From the NCBI GenBank assembly GCA_947459405.1, contig CANHDQ010000005.1, positions 1-32,024 of the forward strand: a stretch of DNA of 32,024 bases, written 5' to 3'. A model generated the notes under the pieces. The model was not told where the DNA came from and did no database searches. It saw only the letters and a program-made list of their open reading frames with translations. The DNA is from Comamonadaceae bacterium. GTDB taxonomy: Bacteria > Pseudomonadota > Gammaproteobacteria > Burkholderiales > Burkholderiaceae_C. A program made the position numbers and the translations under genes. Positions 1-8,137 of the stretch are shown here, one piece after another; position 1 is the stretch's first letter; every line of letters starts with the position of its first letter.

Positions 1-5
1 CGTGC

Positions 6-1265
6 TCATTGCGCTTTCTCCAAGATCGTGACCACGCATGCAGCCTCGTCGAAACCCATCACGCCGCCGCCGTTTTCAACCAGTCCGATGCGCGCGTCCT
101 TGACCTGGCGAGGCCCGGCCTCGCCGCGCAATTGCAGACACACTTCATGGACCATGGAAAGCCCCGTGGCACCGACCGGATGGCCCTTGGAGACCAGGCC
201 TCCCGACACATTGACCGGCAGCGCACCGCCCAGCGCGGTTTGCCCCGACTCCACCATGCGCCCGCCCTGCCCATCGGGGCACAGGCGCAGCATCTCGAGC
301 TGGTAGATCTCACAAAACGAGGTCGCATCATGCAACTCGACCAGATCGATGTCCTGCGGCCCCAGGCCGGTACGCGCGTAGGCTTTGTCGGCGGCAATGC
401 GCGACAGCCCGGGCTCATCGAGCGCGCGGTACTTGCCACCGGAGAGCTCGCAGGTGCGCACCCGCACCGCTCGCGCTCTGGCCGCAGGCGGGAAGTGCGC
501 CAGCGCGGCCTCAGAGCACAAGATGGCCGCTGCCGCACCGTCGCCCAGAGGCGAGCACATGGCGCGCGTCAGCGGCCAGCTGATCTCGCGGTCGGCCAGC
601 ACCTGCTCGATCGTCATCTCGAAGCGGTATTGCGCCTTCGGGTTGAGGCTGCCGTGGTAGTGGTTCTTGGCAGCGCCGGCCGCGATCTGGCGCTGCGTGG
701 TGCCGTGCGCCTTCATGTGCCAAGCCGCCTGCATGGCGTAGGTGTCCATGAACACGGTGCGCCCGGGCGCCGTCACAAACGGCTTGCCCGCCTGCTCCCC
801 GGCGCGGGCGTAGTAGTCGTGCCAACGCTCGGGTTGCAACTGATCGATTCCGGTGGCAAAAATCTCCGCCACCCGCTCGGGGCGATCGGGGCTGGTGAGC
901 TTTTCTACGCCAATGGCCAGACTGACCTGGCACTGCCCCGACAAGATGTCCTTCCAGGCACCCTGAAAGGCAAAGGAGGCGGTCGCGCAGCCGCCTTCGA
1001 CGTTGATCATCGGCACCCGCTCAGGGAACAGGCCCGACTGCACCATGGGCGTAAAGCAGACCTGCCCGCGAATCCCGCCCTGCCCCCACTGCCCCATGCC
1101 GCAGTTGCCAAACCAGGCTTGCTCGATCAAGGCGGCATCGGAGGCGGCCAAACCGGCATCGCTCAGGGCGTCAAGATAGGCCCACTGCGCCAGATCAGAA
1201 AACGAGCGATCGGCATGCTTGCCAAATGGCGTGCAGCCCGTTCCAATGACATAGACATCGCTCAC
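6..1265 (-). CDS. Thiolase-superfamily protein (SCP2/lipid-transfer-type acetyl-CoA acyltransferase)
   Basis: ORF 6..1328(-); thiolase motifs NVEGGCATAS (catalytic Cys), SPLGDGAAAAIL, SKGHPVGATGLSMVHE, NGGGVMGFDEAA. GTG start at 1265 (VSDVYVIGTG) preceded by a purine-rich RBS (gagggag). Confidence 0.88.
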   Translation of the reverse strand: MSDVYVIGTGCTPFGKHADRSFSDLAQWAYLDALSDAGLAASDAALIEQAWFGNCGMGQWGQGGIRGQVCFTPMVQSGLFPERVPMINVEGGCATASFAFQGAWKDILSGQCQVSLAIGVEKLTSPDRPERVAEIFATGIDQLQPERWHDYYARAGEQAGKPFVTAPGRTVFMDTYAMQAAWHMKAHGTTQRQIAAGAAKNHYHGSLNPKAQYRFEMTIEQVLADREISWPLTRAMCSPLGDGAAAAILCSEAALAHFPPAARARAVRVRTCELSGGKYRALDEPGLSRIAADKAYARTGLGPQDIDLVELHDATSFCEIYQLEMLRLCPDGQGGRMVESGQTALGGALPVNVSGGLVSKGHPVGATGLSMVHEVCLQLRGEAGPRQVKDARIGLVENGGGVMGFDEAACVVTILEKAQ

Positions 1266-1340
1266 GGCAGATCGCTCCCTCTCGGTTACGCTGAGAGCCC
1301 CGTCGACTTTCGGGGCTGCCCGGCGCACCGGTGCTTGTGT

Positions 1341-1368
1341 TTAGAATGCCAAACGATTGTTTTTCTAA
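1341..1368. promoter_or_regulatory. Nested palindrome in the divergent thiolase intergenic region (candidate operator)
   Basis: TTAGAA (1341-1346) ... TTCTAA (1363-1368) enclosing AAACGATTGTTT (1351-1362), one substitution from the symmetric AAACGATCGTTT. Confidence 0.45.
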
Positions 1369-1422
1369 TTAAATCTCCTCACCATTGCGGAAAACCCGCA
1401 TGGCCGTACCAAGGGAACAACC

Positions 1423-2625
1423 ATGACCGGATTTCAGGATATCGTTCTGAGCAGCGGCGCGCGCACCCCGCTGGGCGACTTCGGCAAGTCTTTGCGCGAC
1501 ACGCCACTGAGTGCGCTGGCGGTGCATGCGGTCCAGGCCAGCATCGCCCGCGCCGGCATCACCGCCCACGACGTCGACCACCTCGTCTTTGGCAACACAG
1601 CGCCGGTGGATCACGACGGTCTGTTTGCCAGCCGCAAGATCGCCCTGGATGCGGGCCTGCGCATCGAGAGCGCCGCCATGGGGGTCACCCGCGCCTGCGG
1701 CACAGGGTCGCAGACGATCGTGACGGCGGCGCAGCAAATCGCCGGCGGTCACAGCCAGGTCGCGATCGCCGCCGGCGGTGAAAACTATTCGCGCGTGCCT
1801 TATCTGGCCCACCAGATGCGCTGGGGCGCCCAGCGCGGCCCGGTCGAGTTGGTCGATGGCCTGGACTACATCTATCGCTGCCCCTTCACCCGCGAACTGA
1901 TGGGCGACACCGCCGAGAACATGGTCGCGCGCTTTGGCTACACCCGGCAGGCGATGGACGAGTGGGGCCTGATGAGCCAGCAGCGTGCCGGCGCCGCCAT
2001 GCGCAGCGGTTTCCTGGCGCGCCAGATTGCGCCGATCACACTCGCCGGCCCCAAGGGCACGAGCCGGCTCTTTGAGCACGACGAGTTCCCCCGACCGGAT
2101 ATCACGCCCGAAAAACTGGCCTCGCTCAAACCCTCCTTTCGCAAGGACGGCAAGGGCAGCGTGACCGCCGGCAACTCCAGCGGCGTGACCGACGGGGCCG
2201 CGGCTTTGGTGGTGGCCAGCCTGGGCGCAGCCCAGCGCCTGGGTATACCGGTTCAGGCCAAGCTGGTCGATTGGGCGGTGGTGGGCGTTCCCCCCGAGAT
2301 CATGGGCAGCGGGCCGGTGCCGGCCATTGCCAAGCTGCTGGCCCAGCGTAAGCTCAGCGTGGCCGACATCGACTATTTTGAAATCAACGAGGCCTTTGCA
2401 GTGGTCAATCTGCACGCCGAGCGCGAGCTGGGCATTCCGCGCGCACGCACCAACCTATATGGCGGAGGCATCAGCCTGGGGCATCCACCGGGCGCCACCG
2501 GGCTGCGCATGACGATCACCGCCATGCACCACTTGCAAGACACCGGCGGGCGCTACGCCATCATCAGCATGTGCCTGGGTTCGGGCATGGGCATGGCCAG
2601 CCTGATTGAAAACCTGGTGCGCTAA
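1423..2625 (+). CDS. Acetyl-CoA C-acyltransferase / beta-ketothiolase
   Basis: Full-length 400 aa ORF; VTRACGTGSQTIVTAAQQI, NSSGVTDGAAALVV, NEAFAVVN, GGGISLGHPPGATGLR, CLGSGMGMASLIE. Confidence 0.93.
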   Translation: MTGFQDIVLSSGARTPLGDFGKSLRDTPLSALAVHAVQASIARAGITAHDVDHLVFGNTAPVDHDGLFASRKIALDAGLRIESAAMGVTRACGTGSQTIVTAAQQIAGGHSQVAIAAGGENYSRVPYLAHQMRWGAQRGPVELVDGLDYIYRCPFTRELMGDTAENMVARFGYTRQAMDEWGLMSQQRAGAAMRSGFLARQIAPITLAGPKGTSRLFEHDEFPRPDITPEKLASLKPSFRKDGKGSVTAGNSSGVTDGAAALVVASLGAAQRLGIPVQAKLVDWAVVGVPPEIMGSGPVPAIAKLLAQRKLSVADIDYFEINEAFAVVNLHAERELGIPRARTNLYGGGISLGHPPGATGLRMTITAMHHLQDTGGRYAIISMCLGSGMGMASLIENLVR

Positions 2626-2695
2626 AGCGAGCCAGCCGGTCCAAGGCGGGGCCTGACCGGCCGTGGCCCCAGGCCATGGTCTAAACTTCTCTTCG

Positions 2696-3235
2696 ATGAA
2701 GACCCTGATCTGCTCGGTGGTGCTCCTGTGCGCCAGCTTGACGGTGCGGGCGCAGGCCCAGCCCGCGCCGCCCGAGGCAAGCGGCCTGGGCGGCGTGCCC
2801 ATGGCCGCCCAGGTCAGGCTTGCGCCCGGCAGCTTGCACCCTGCGGTCGAATTGGCCAAGACCCTGCTGGGCATCCCCTACCGCTGGGCCGGCACCAACC
2901 CGGCACAAGGTTTCGATTGCAGCGGTCTGGTCTACTACGTCTACAACCAGCTGCAGGTGCGTGTGCCGCGCATGCAGCGTGATTTGTTCCATCAGGCCCA
3001 GCAGGTTCAGAAAAGCCAGCTCGAGCCAGGCGATCTGCTGTTTTTTGACACCTTCGCCCGCCTGTCGCACGTTGGGATCTACATCGGGGACGGCCAGTTC
3101 ATCCATGCACCGCGGCGCGGTCTGTCGGTGTCGATCGAGTCGATGGACTCGAGCTATTACCGCAAACGCTATGTCGGCGCCCGGCGCGTGATGGGCGGCG
3201 CGGCGGGCGCTGCACTCGCGCCGTTCGCACCCTGA
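2696..3235 (+). CDS. C40-family (NlpC/P60) peptidase, exported
   Basis: ATG 2696 gives a signal-peptide-like MKTLICSVVLLCASLTVRAQAQ; catalytic FDCSGLVYYVYNQ and LSHVGIYIGDGQFIHAP. Confidence 0.9.
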   Translation: MKTLICSVVLLCASLTVRAQAQPAPPEASGLGGVPMAAQVRLAPGSLHPAVELAKTLLGIPYRWAGTNPAQGFDCSGLVYYVYNQLQVRVPRMQRDLFHQAQQVQKSQLEPGDLLFFDTFARLSHVGIYIGDGQFIHAPRRGLSVSIESMDSSYYRKRYVGARRVMGGAAGAALAPFAP

Positions 3236-3363
3236 TTGCCGGGCCAAACGACGCACGCGACGGCTTCTTCCTCACAGACCACCTGAACCCGTCCCTGCAA
3301 AAAAATCGGGGCGCGTCCACCCGCAGGGGTGCGGCGATCCTCGTCGGTGCGAGCTTGCCGACC

Positions 3364-4419
3364 TCAAAAACTGCTGGGTCGGTTGCTGAGCACCGCGGAG
3401 GTCGAGGCCCAAGGCGCAGACAACGGGGGCGTTTGCTTCGCAGCTTTCTGCATCGCAGCGTCCAGGGCCTGGGCGATGCTCGGCCTTAAGGCATTGGCAA
3501 TATCCCCGTACTTGAGCGGGTGGTAGCGATCGGCCTTCTTGAAATCGGCCAGATCAAGGGTCTGGTCACCGAACTGCTGGGCCACATTCAAGACCAGGGC
3601 TCGGGCCTGCGGGTCGTAGGGCAAAACCCAAAGGTTCTTTTCAGCACCGAGGCCTGCTCGTATGTTCTTGAGATTCTGGGTGATCTGCTGGGGACTGTAA
3701 TAGGCGTTGACCGGCTGATTGACGATGTCGTTGGTGCCGATAGAGATGATGGCCAAATCCGCGTTTTTCAGACCGGGGTTCTGCTGGATGCGCCTTAAGG
3801 TCTGGGGACTGCTGTGCCCTCCGGTCGCCTCGATCGCATAACCGAGCTCGTTTTGTACCAAGCCCTTGCGGCCCGGGAAAAACTGAGGGGGCACCCCCTG
3901 GCTCCTGAGCACCGAGCCGCCGATGCCCACAGCGATGCTGTCACCCACAATGGCCACCCGTGGCCGGCCACCTGCCGCCGCCAGCGGTGCGGGTGCAGGC
4001 TCCGCGGCGACCGGGGGCAAAGGCTGGGGGTCGGACGCCGGTACCTGCCGAGCCAAAGGACGCAGCCGCTGCAAGCTTGAAAAATCCAGCACCTGTCCGA
4101 CCCGAATCTTGTCCGGGTCCCGAAGCGCGTTGGCCTGCCCGACACCGAGGGCCAATTGATGGATCTGTCCCGCCGACATGCCCTGCGCATCGGCGCCGAG
4201 GTACTGCCGGGTCAGGCTGGTCAGAGTCTGCCCAGGCTGCACCACCTGCTTGCCCTGCAAATCAGGTGAATTCGGGGCCCGCCGCGCGCGATCGAGCTGC
4301 TGGCGAAACAGGTCGGGCTGGGCCAGCGGCAAGGACCCCGCCCCCAGTCGCCCCGAGCGAGCTTGTGCAGCGCGCGGGTCCTGGGCTTCCTGAATAGGAT
4401 AGATCGAAGGGACAGTCAT
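3364..4419 (-). CDS. LysM-domain SGNH/GDSL hydrolase
   Basis: SGNH blocks GDSIAVGIGGS, ISIGTNDI, DRYHPLKYG; N-terminal LysM-like VVQPGQTLTSLTRQYLG...IRVGQVLDFSSLQ. ATG 4419 (MTVPSIYPIQ...) is favoured over 4608 because a sigma-54-type promoter lies at 4475-4490. Confidence 0.85.
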   Translation of the reverse strand: MTVPSIYPIQEAQDPRAAQARSGRLGAGSLPLAQPDLFRQQLDRARRAPNSPDLQGKQVVQPGQTLTSLTRQYLGADAQGMSAGQIHQLALGVGQANALRDPDKIRVGQVLDFSSLQRLRPLARQVPASDPQPLPPVAAEPAPAPLAAAGGRPRVAIVGDSIAVGIGGSVLRSQGVPPQFFPGRKGLVQNELGYAIEATGGHSSPQTLRRIQQNPGLKNADLAIISIGTNDIVNQPVNAYYSPQQITQNLKNIRAGLGAEKNLWVLPYDPQARALVLNVAQQFGDQTLDLADFKKADRYHPLKYGDIANALRPSIAQALDAAMQKAAKQTPPLSAPWASTSAVLSNRPSSF

Positions 4420-4474
4420 GGGACGGATCAAACCGGCGTCGAAAATCCGACGCTTCCAATGGGCTGATTCGTCA

Positions 4475-4490
4475 AGCAAGACACGGGCCA
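4475..4490 (-). promoter_or_regulatory. Sigma-54 (-24/-12) promoter candidate for the LysM-SGNH gene
   Basis: Minus strand reads TGGCCCG-TGTC-TTGCT; one mismatch to consensus TGGCACG-N4-TTGCW with exact GG-N10-GC spacing; about 56 bp upstream of ATG 4419. Confidence 0.65.
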
Positions 4491-4676
4491 GAGCTCGCCC
4501 AAATCGGCACCGACCCCGACGGACGGCCTCAGGGGCAGCACAAGCCCTGGCGGCATAATGCGGCCTAGACTCACCAAGCATGTTCGCCTGTCTCTGTCGG
4601 CCCGGCAAAGCCAGGCGACTCTTTTTCGGCGACCTGCGCCGCCCTTGGCGGTACGTAGACGAATAGCCTTCCCAGC

Positions 4677-5225
4677 ATGACTCCTGCAGCGACTGCCCCC
4701 AAAGGTAGACCGACCGGTGCCGCCTGGCTGCTCATGGCAGCAGGCTGGCTGTGCGCGGCCGGCGTCTGGGCGCAAACCGGTGACACAGCGCCCCGCCCCG
4801 AGCAGCCGCAGGCTGCGGCGAGCCCCTCGACGCAGGCATCGGCCCCGCCGGCCCTTTCGGACGTCAAGCAAGCCCGAGGCCCTATCGACCGCAAGATGGT
4901 TCAACGCATCTTCGAGCAAATTTGCCGGGCCGGCATCAAGCACCCAAAAATCGTTATGCAGCAGGCGATTTTGGAGACCGGATGGTTCAGGAGCCCCTTC
5001 CTGATGACGCGCCACAACCTTTTCGGTTTTCGCAAGGTCAGGTACCTGGAGTTCAAGACCCCCGAAGAAAGCATCCGCTTCTACAAAAATTGGCAGGACA
5101 AAAACTATCTCAACCCCGACCAGAACTATTTCGAATTCCTGAGCGAAATCAAATACGGCAGCCCGGACTACCCGCAGCACGTGGCCCGCATCAACTGGAA
5201 TCAGGATTGCGGCGCGCACAAATAG
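4677..5225 (+). CDS. Glucosaminidase-domain (FlgJ/LYZ2-like) peptidoglycan hydrolase
   Basis: Signal-peptide-like N-terminus; HPKIVMQQAILETGWFRSPFLMTRHNLFGFRK ... SIRFYKNWQ. Confidence 0.85.
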   Translation: MTPAATAPKGRPTGAAWLLMAAGWLCAAGVWAQTGDTAPRPEQPQAAASPSTQASAPPALSDVKQARGPIDRKMVQRIFEQICRAGIKHPKIVMQQAILETGWFRSPFLMTRHNLFGFRKVRYLEFKTPEESIRFYKNWQDKNYLNPDQNYFEFLSEIKYGSPDYPQHVARINWNQDCGAHK

Positions 5226-5226
5226 C

Positions 5227-6630
5227 ATGGTTTTCGCGAGCCTGACTTTCCTCTTCTTGTTTCTGCCAGCCGTGCTGGCGATCTATTACGCCTTCCCTCA
5301 GCGTCAGGTGCGCAATGTCATCCTGACGGGGTTTTCCTTGCTGTTTTACGCGTGGGGGGAACCGATCTGGGTCGCGCTGCTCATTTTTTCTGCGATCTGG
5401 GACTGGCTCAACGGCCTGTGGATAGAGCGCCATGCCGATCGGCGAGATCTGGCACGCCTGGGCCTGGCCAGCTCGCTGATTGTCAATCTGGGGCTGCTGG
5501 CCACCTTCAAATACGCCGACTTCATCGTCGAGACGGTCAATGCATTGACCGGCCTGCAGTTCAAGGAGCCGGGCATCCTCTTGCCCATAGGAATCTCGTT
5601 TTATACCTTCCAGACCATTTCCTACACCATTGATGTCTACCGCGGCGAAGTCAAGGCGCAGCGCAGTCTGCTCAATTTCATGCTCTTCGTGGTCTGCTTT
5701 CACCAGCTCGTGGCCGGCCCGATCGTGCGCTACGCGCATGTAGCCAAGGAGATTGAGGAGCGGGTCTTTCACGTCGCCGACTTCAGCGAAGGCGTCTCCA
5801 GATTCTGTCAGGGTCTGTTCAAGAAGGTGTTCCTGGCCAACGTGGCCGGCGAACTGGCCCAGCAGTTCCTGGGCAAGGCGCCGACCGAAACCACCATGAT
5901 GGGAGAGTGGTTCGGGCTGCTCATGTTCAGCTTGCAGATTTACTTTGACTTCTCGGGCTATTCGGACATGGCCATCGGCCTGGGCCGCATGTTCGGCTTT
6001 CACTACCACGAGAACTTCAAGTATCCCTACACCTGCGCATCCATCACCGACTTCTGGCGCAGGTGGCACATCTCGCTGGGCACTTTCTTTCGCGACTACG
6101 TCTACATACCGCTGGGCGGAAACCGCCAACATGCCACGCGCAACATCTTCATCGTCTGGGGCCTGACCGGCCTGTGGCATGGTGCGAGCTGGAACTTCGT
6201 GCTCTGGGGTCTGTATTTCGGTGTCATCTTGTTTATCGAAAAGAAGGGCTTGCTTGCCTGGCTGAGCACCAAGCCAGCCTGGCTGCAGCATGTCTATGCC
6301 CTCTTTTTGGTCGTGATCGGCTGGGACATCTTTTATTTCACCGACGTGCACCGGATGGGTGAGAGCATGGCCCTGCTCCTGGGGCTCAGCGGCCAGCCGC
6401 TTTACGACTTTGAAGTGCTTGCCGCCCTCAGCGCACATGCCTATTGGCTGGCTCTGGCTCTGATCATGACCACGCCCTTGGTGCTGCAAACGTTTCGAAA
6501 GATCTGTCACAGCCGTGAGGCCGCCCAGGCGCAATGGCTGGAGCTTGCCGCCAACGTCTTCTTGCTCAGCGTCAGCGTGACCTTGCTGGTGGGCAAGACC
6601 TACAACCCCTTCATCTACTTCCGCTTCTGA
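5227..6630 (+). CDS. MBOAT-family membrane O-acyltransferase (AlgI/PatA-like)
   Basis: 467 aa, many TM stretches; FYFDFSGYSDMAIGLGRMFGFHYHENFKYPY, FWRRWHISLGTFFRDYVYIPLGGNR, GLTGLWHGASWNFVLWGLYFG (MBOAT His). Starts 1 bp after the previous stop. Confidence 0.95.
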   Translation: MVFASLTFLFLFLPAVLAIYYAFPQRQVRNVILTGFSLLFYAWGEPIWVALLIFSAIWDWLNGLWIERHADRRDLARLGLASSLIVNLGLLATFKYADFIVETVNALTGLQFKEPGILLPIGISFYTFQTISYTIDVYRGEVKAQRSLLNFMLFVVCFHQLVAGPIVRYAHVAKEIEERVFHVADFSEGVSRFCQGLFKKVFLANVAGELAQQFLGKAPTETTMMGEWFGLLMFSLQIYFDFSGYSDMAIGLGRMFGFHYHENFKYPYTCASITDFWRRWHISLGTFFRDYVYIPLGGNRQHATRNIFIVWGLTGLWHGASWNFVLWGLYFGVILFIEKKGLLAWLSTKPAWLQHVYALFLVVIGWDIFYFTDVHRMGESMALLLGLSGQPLYDFEVLAALSAHAYWLALALIMTTPLVLQTFRKICHSREAAQAQWLELAANVFLLSVSVTLLVGKTYNPFIYFRF

Positions 6631-6635
6631 TCGCC

Positions 6636-8132
6636 ATGTCTGAAGCCATCCGATCAAAACTGTTCCTGTGGGTCAACACCCTGACCTTCTCGGGCCTGCT
6701 GGCTTTGGGAGGTCTGGTGTTTGTTTCTATGCCCAAGCAGAGCGTGTCCGACGATGAAAAGCGCTCCCTGGCCCCGCTGCCTCAGTGGGACTGGCAGCAA
6801 GTGGCCGATGGGCACTACTTCAAGGCCATGGACGACTACGTGGCCGACAACTTCATCATGCGCTACCAGCTCACCCAGACCGCCGGTCAGCTGCGCAGCA
6901 CGCGGGGTTGGGCCCTCGATGAAATCGAGATCTACAAGGGCGCACCGGCAGCGGCAGCAGCCCCGGCCCAGGCCCCGCGGGCTCCACAGGCGCAGATCAC
7001 CGAAGCGGCCACGCAAATGCCGGCCGACACCGTGGCCCAGACCGCGGCCGACCAAAGAGCCGGCACGCCGGGCACGGCCTTAGCCGGGCCGGCCCAGAAT
7101 GCTGAGGCGGCTGCAACAGCAGTGGCGCTTGCATCGACGCCAGCACCAGAGGGCCAGGGCGGGGAAAGAAAGCAAGCGCAAAGCCAAGCCCCAGCTGCTG
7201 CCGATGAAGCCGCGCAGCCCTATCAGAACATCGAATCCATCATCATCTACAAGAGTCGGGCGGTGCAGATGGTGGGGGCATCGACAGCGGCGCTGCAGCC
7301 GATGTCCCGGGTCATCAATCAGTACCAAAAGGAATTGGGGCCTGCGGTGAAGGTTTACTTCATGCCCATCCCGGTCGGCTCGGACTTTTACCTGCCTCCC
7401 AAGTTCAACAAGGGGGCAGCGGTCGAGCGTCGATTGATCTCACACATGTTCGACCTGCTCGAGCCCGAAATCGGCAAGGTGCGCAGCTACGAGCGGCTGG
7501 CCGAGCGGACCGGGGAATACATTTACTTCTACACCGATCATCACTGGACAGGGCTGGGCGCCTACTACGCCTACCAGGCCTTTGCCGAGAAGGCTCAGTT
7601 CGCAGCCCTGCCCCTGAACGTCCTCGAGAAAAAGACCATCAAGAACTTCCTGGGCACGCTCTACCACCGCACGATGTCTCCGACCCTGAAGAATCGGCCA
7701 GATGATGTGGAGTACTTCAAGGTGCCGCACACCACCAAAGTCCGCTACTTCCAGTCGGAGCGCTCGGCCGGCTCGCCCGGCGTGCTGTACGCCGAATTCG
7801 CGCGTGGTCCGGGGGCCTATGGGGTGTTTTTGGGCGGCGATCACCCGCTGGTGCAGATTTCCAGCGATGTTCGCAACGGGCGCAAGATCGTGGTGATCAA
7901 AGACTCTTACGGCAATGCCTTCGTCCCTTATCTGGCCTCTCACTATGAGGAAGTCTTTGTGGTCGACTACCGCTACTTCAACGGAAGCATCCGCGCACTG
8001 ATTGGGCAGCATGGCATCGGAGAAGTCCTTTTCGCCCACAACACCTACGTGATGGTGGCACCCTACACCGCCCAGCGCGCCAGATCTTTCCTGCAAGCCG
8101 GCGCGACCCGGCCCGCCCCCTCCACTCAGTAA
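6636..8132 (+). CDS. DHHW-family / AlgJ-AlgX-like acetyltransferase-associated protein
   Basis: ATG 6636 (MSEAIRSKLFLWVNTLTFSG); YFYTDHHWTGLGAYYAYQAF and KIVVIKDSYGNAFVPYLASHYEEVFVVDYRYF; starts 5 bp after the MBOAT gene. Confidence 0.88.
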   Translation: MSEAIRSKLFLWVNTLTFSGLLALGGLVFVSMPKQSVSDDEKRSLAPLPQWDWQQVADGHYFKAMDDYVADNFIMRYQLTQTAGQLRSTRGWALDEIEIYKGAPAAAAAPAQAPRAPQAQITEAATQMPADTVAQTAADQRAGTPGTALAGPAQNAEAAATAVALASTPAPEGQGGERKQAQSQAPAAADEAAQPYQNIESIIIYKSRAVQMVGASTAALQPMSRVINQYQKELGPAVKVYFMPIPVGSDFYLPPKFNKGAAVERRLISHMFDLLEPEIGKVRSYERLAERTGEYIYFYTDHHWTGLGAYYAYQAFAEKAQFAALPLNVLEKKTIKNFLGTLYHRTMSPTLKNRPDDVEYFKVPHTTKVRYFQSERSAGSPGVLYAEFARGPGAYGVFLGGDHPLVQISSDVRNGRKIVVIKDSYGNAFVPYLASHYEEVFVVDYRYFNGSIRALIGQHGIGEVLFAHNTYVMVAPYTAQRARSFLQAGATRPAPSTQ

Positions 8133-8137
8133 CCGTG

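Noticed and set aside
9-1781. 590-aa plus-strand ORF opposite the thiolase
   Set aside because: Arg/His/Gly-rich shadow ORF in high-GC DNA; opposite strand has a clear thiolase.
3321-3334. CCGCA-gggg-TGCGG hairpin near a poly-A run (3299-3305) as terminator of the LysM-SGNH gene
   Set aside because: The U tract on the minus transcript is about 15 nt away from the stem; not a canonical terminator.
4545-4560. Possible sigma-54 site TGGCGGCATAATGCGG in front of the operon at 4677
   Set aside because: GG-to-GC spacing is 9 instead of 10 and other positions match poorly.
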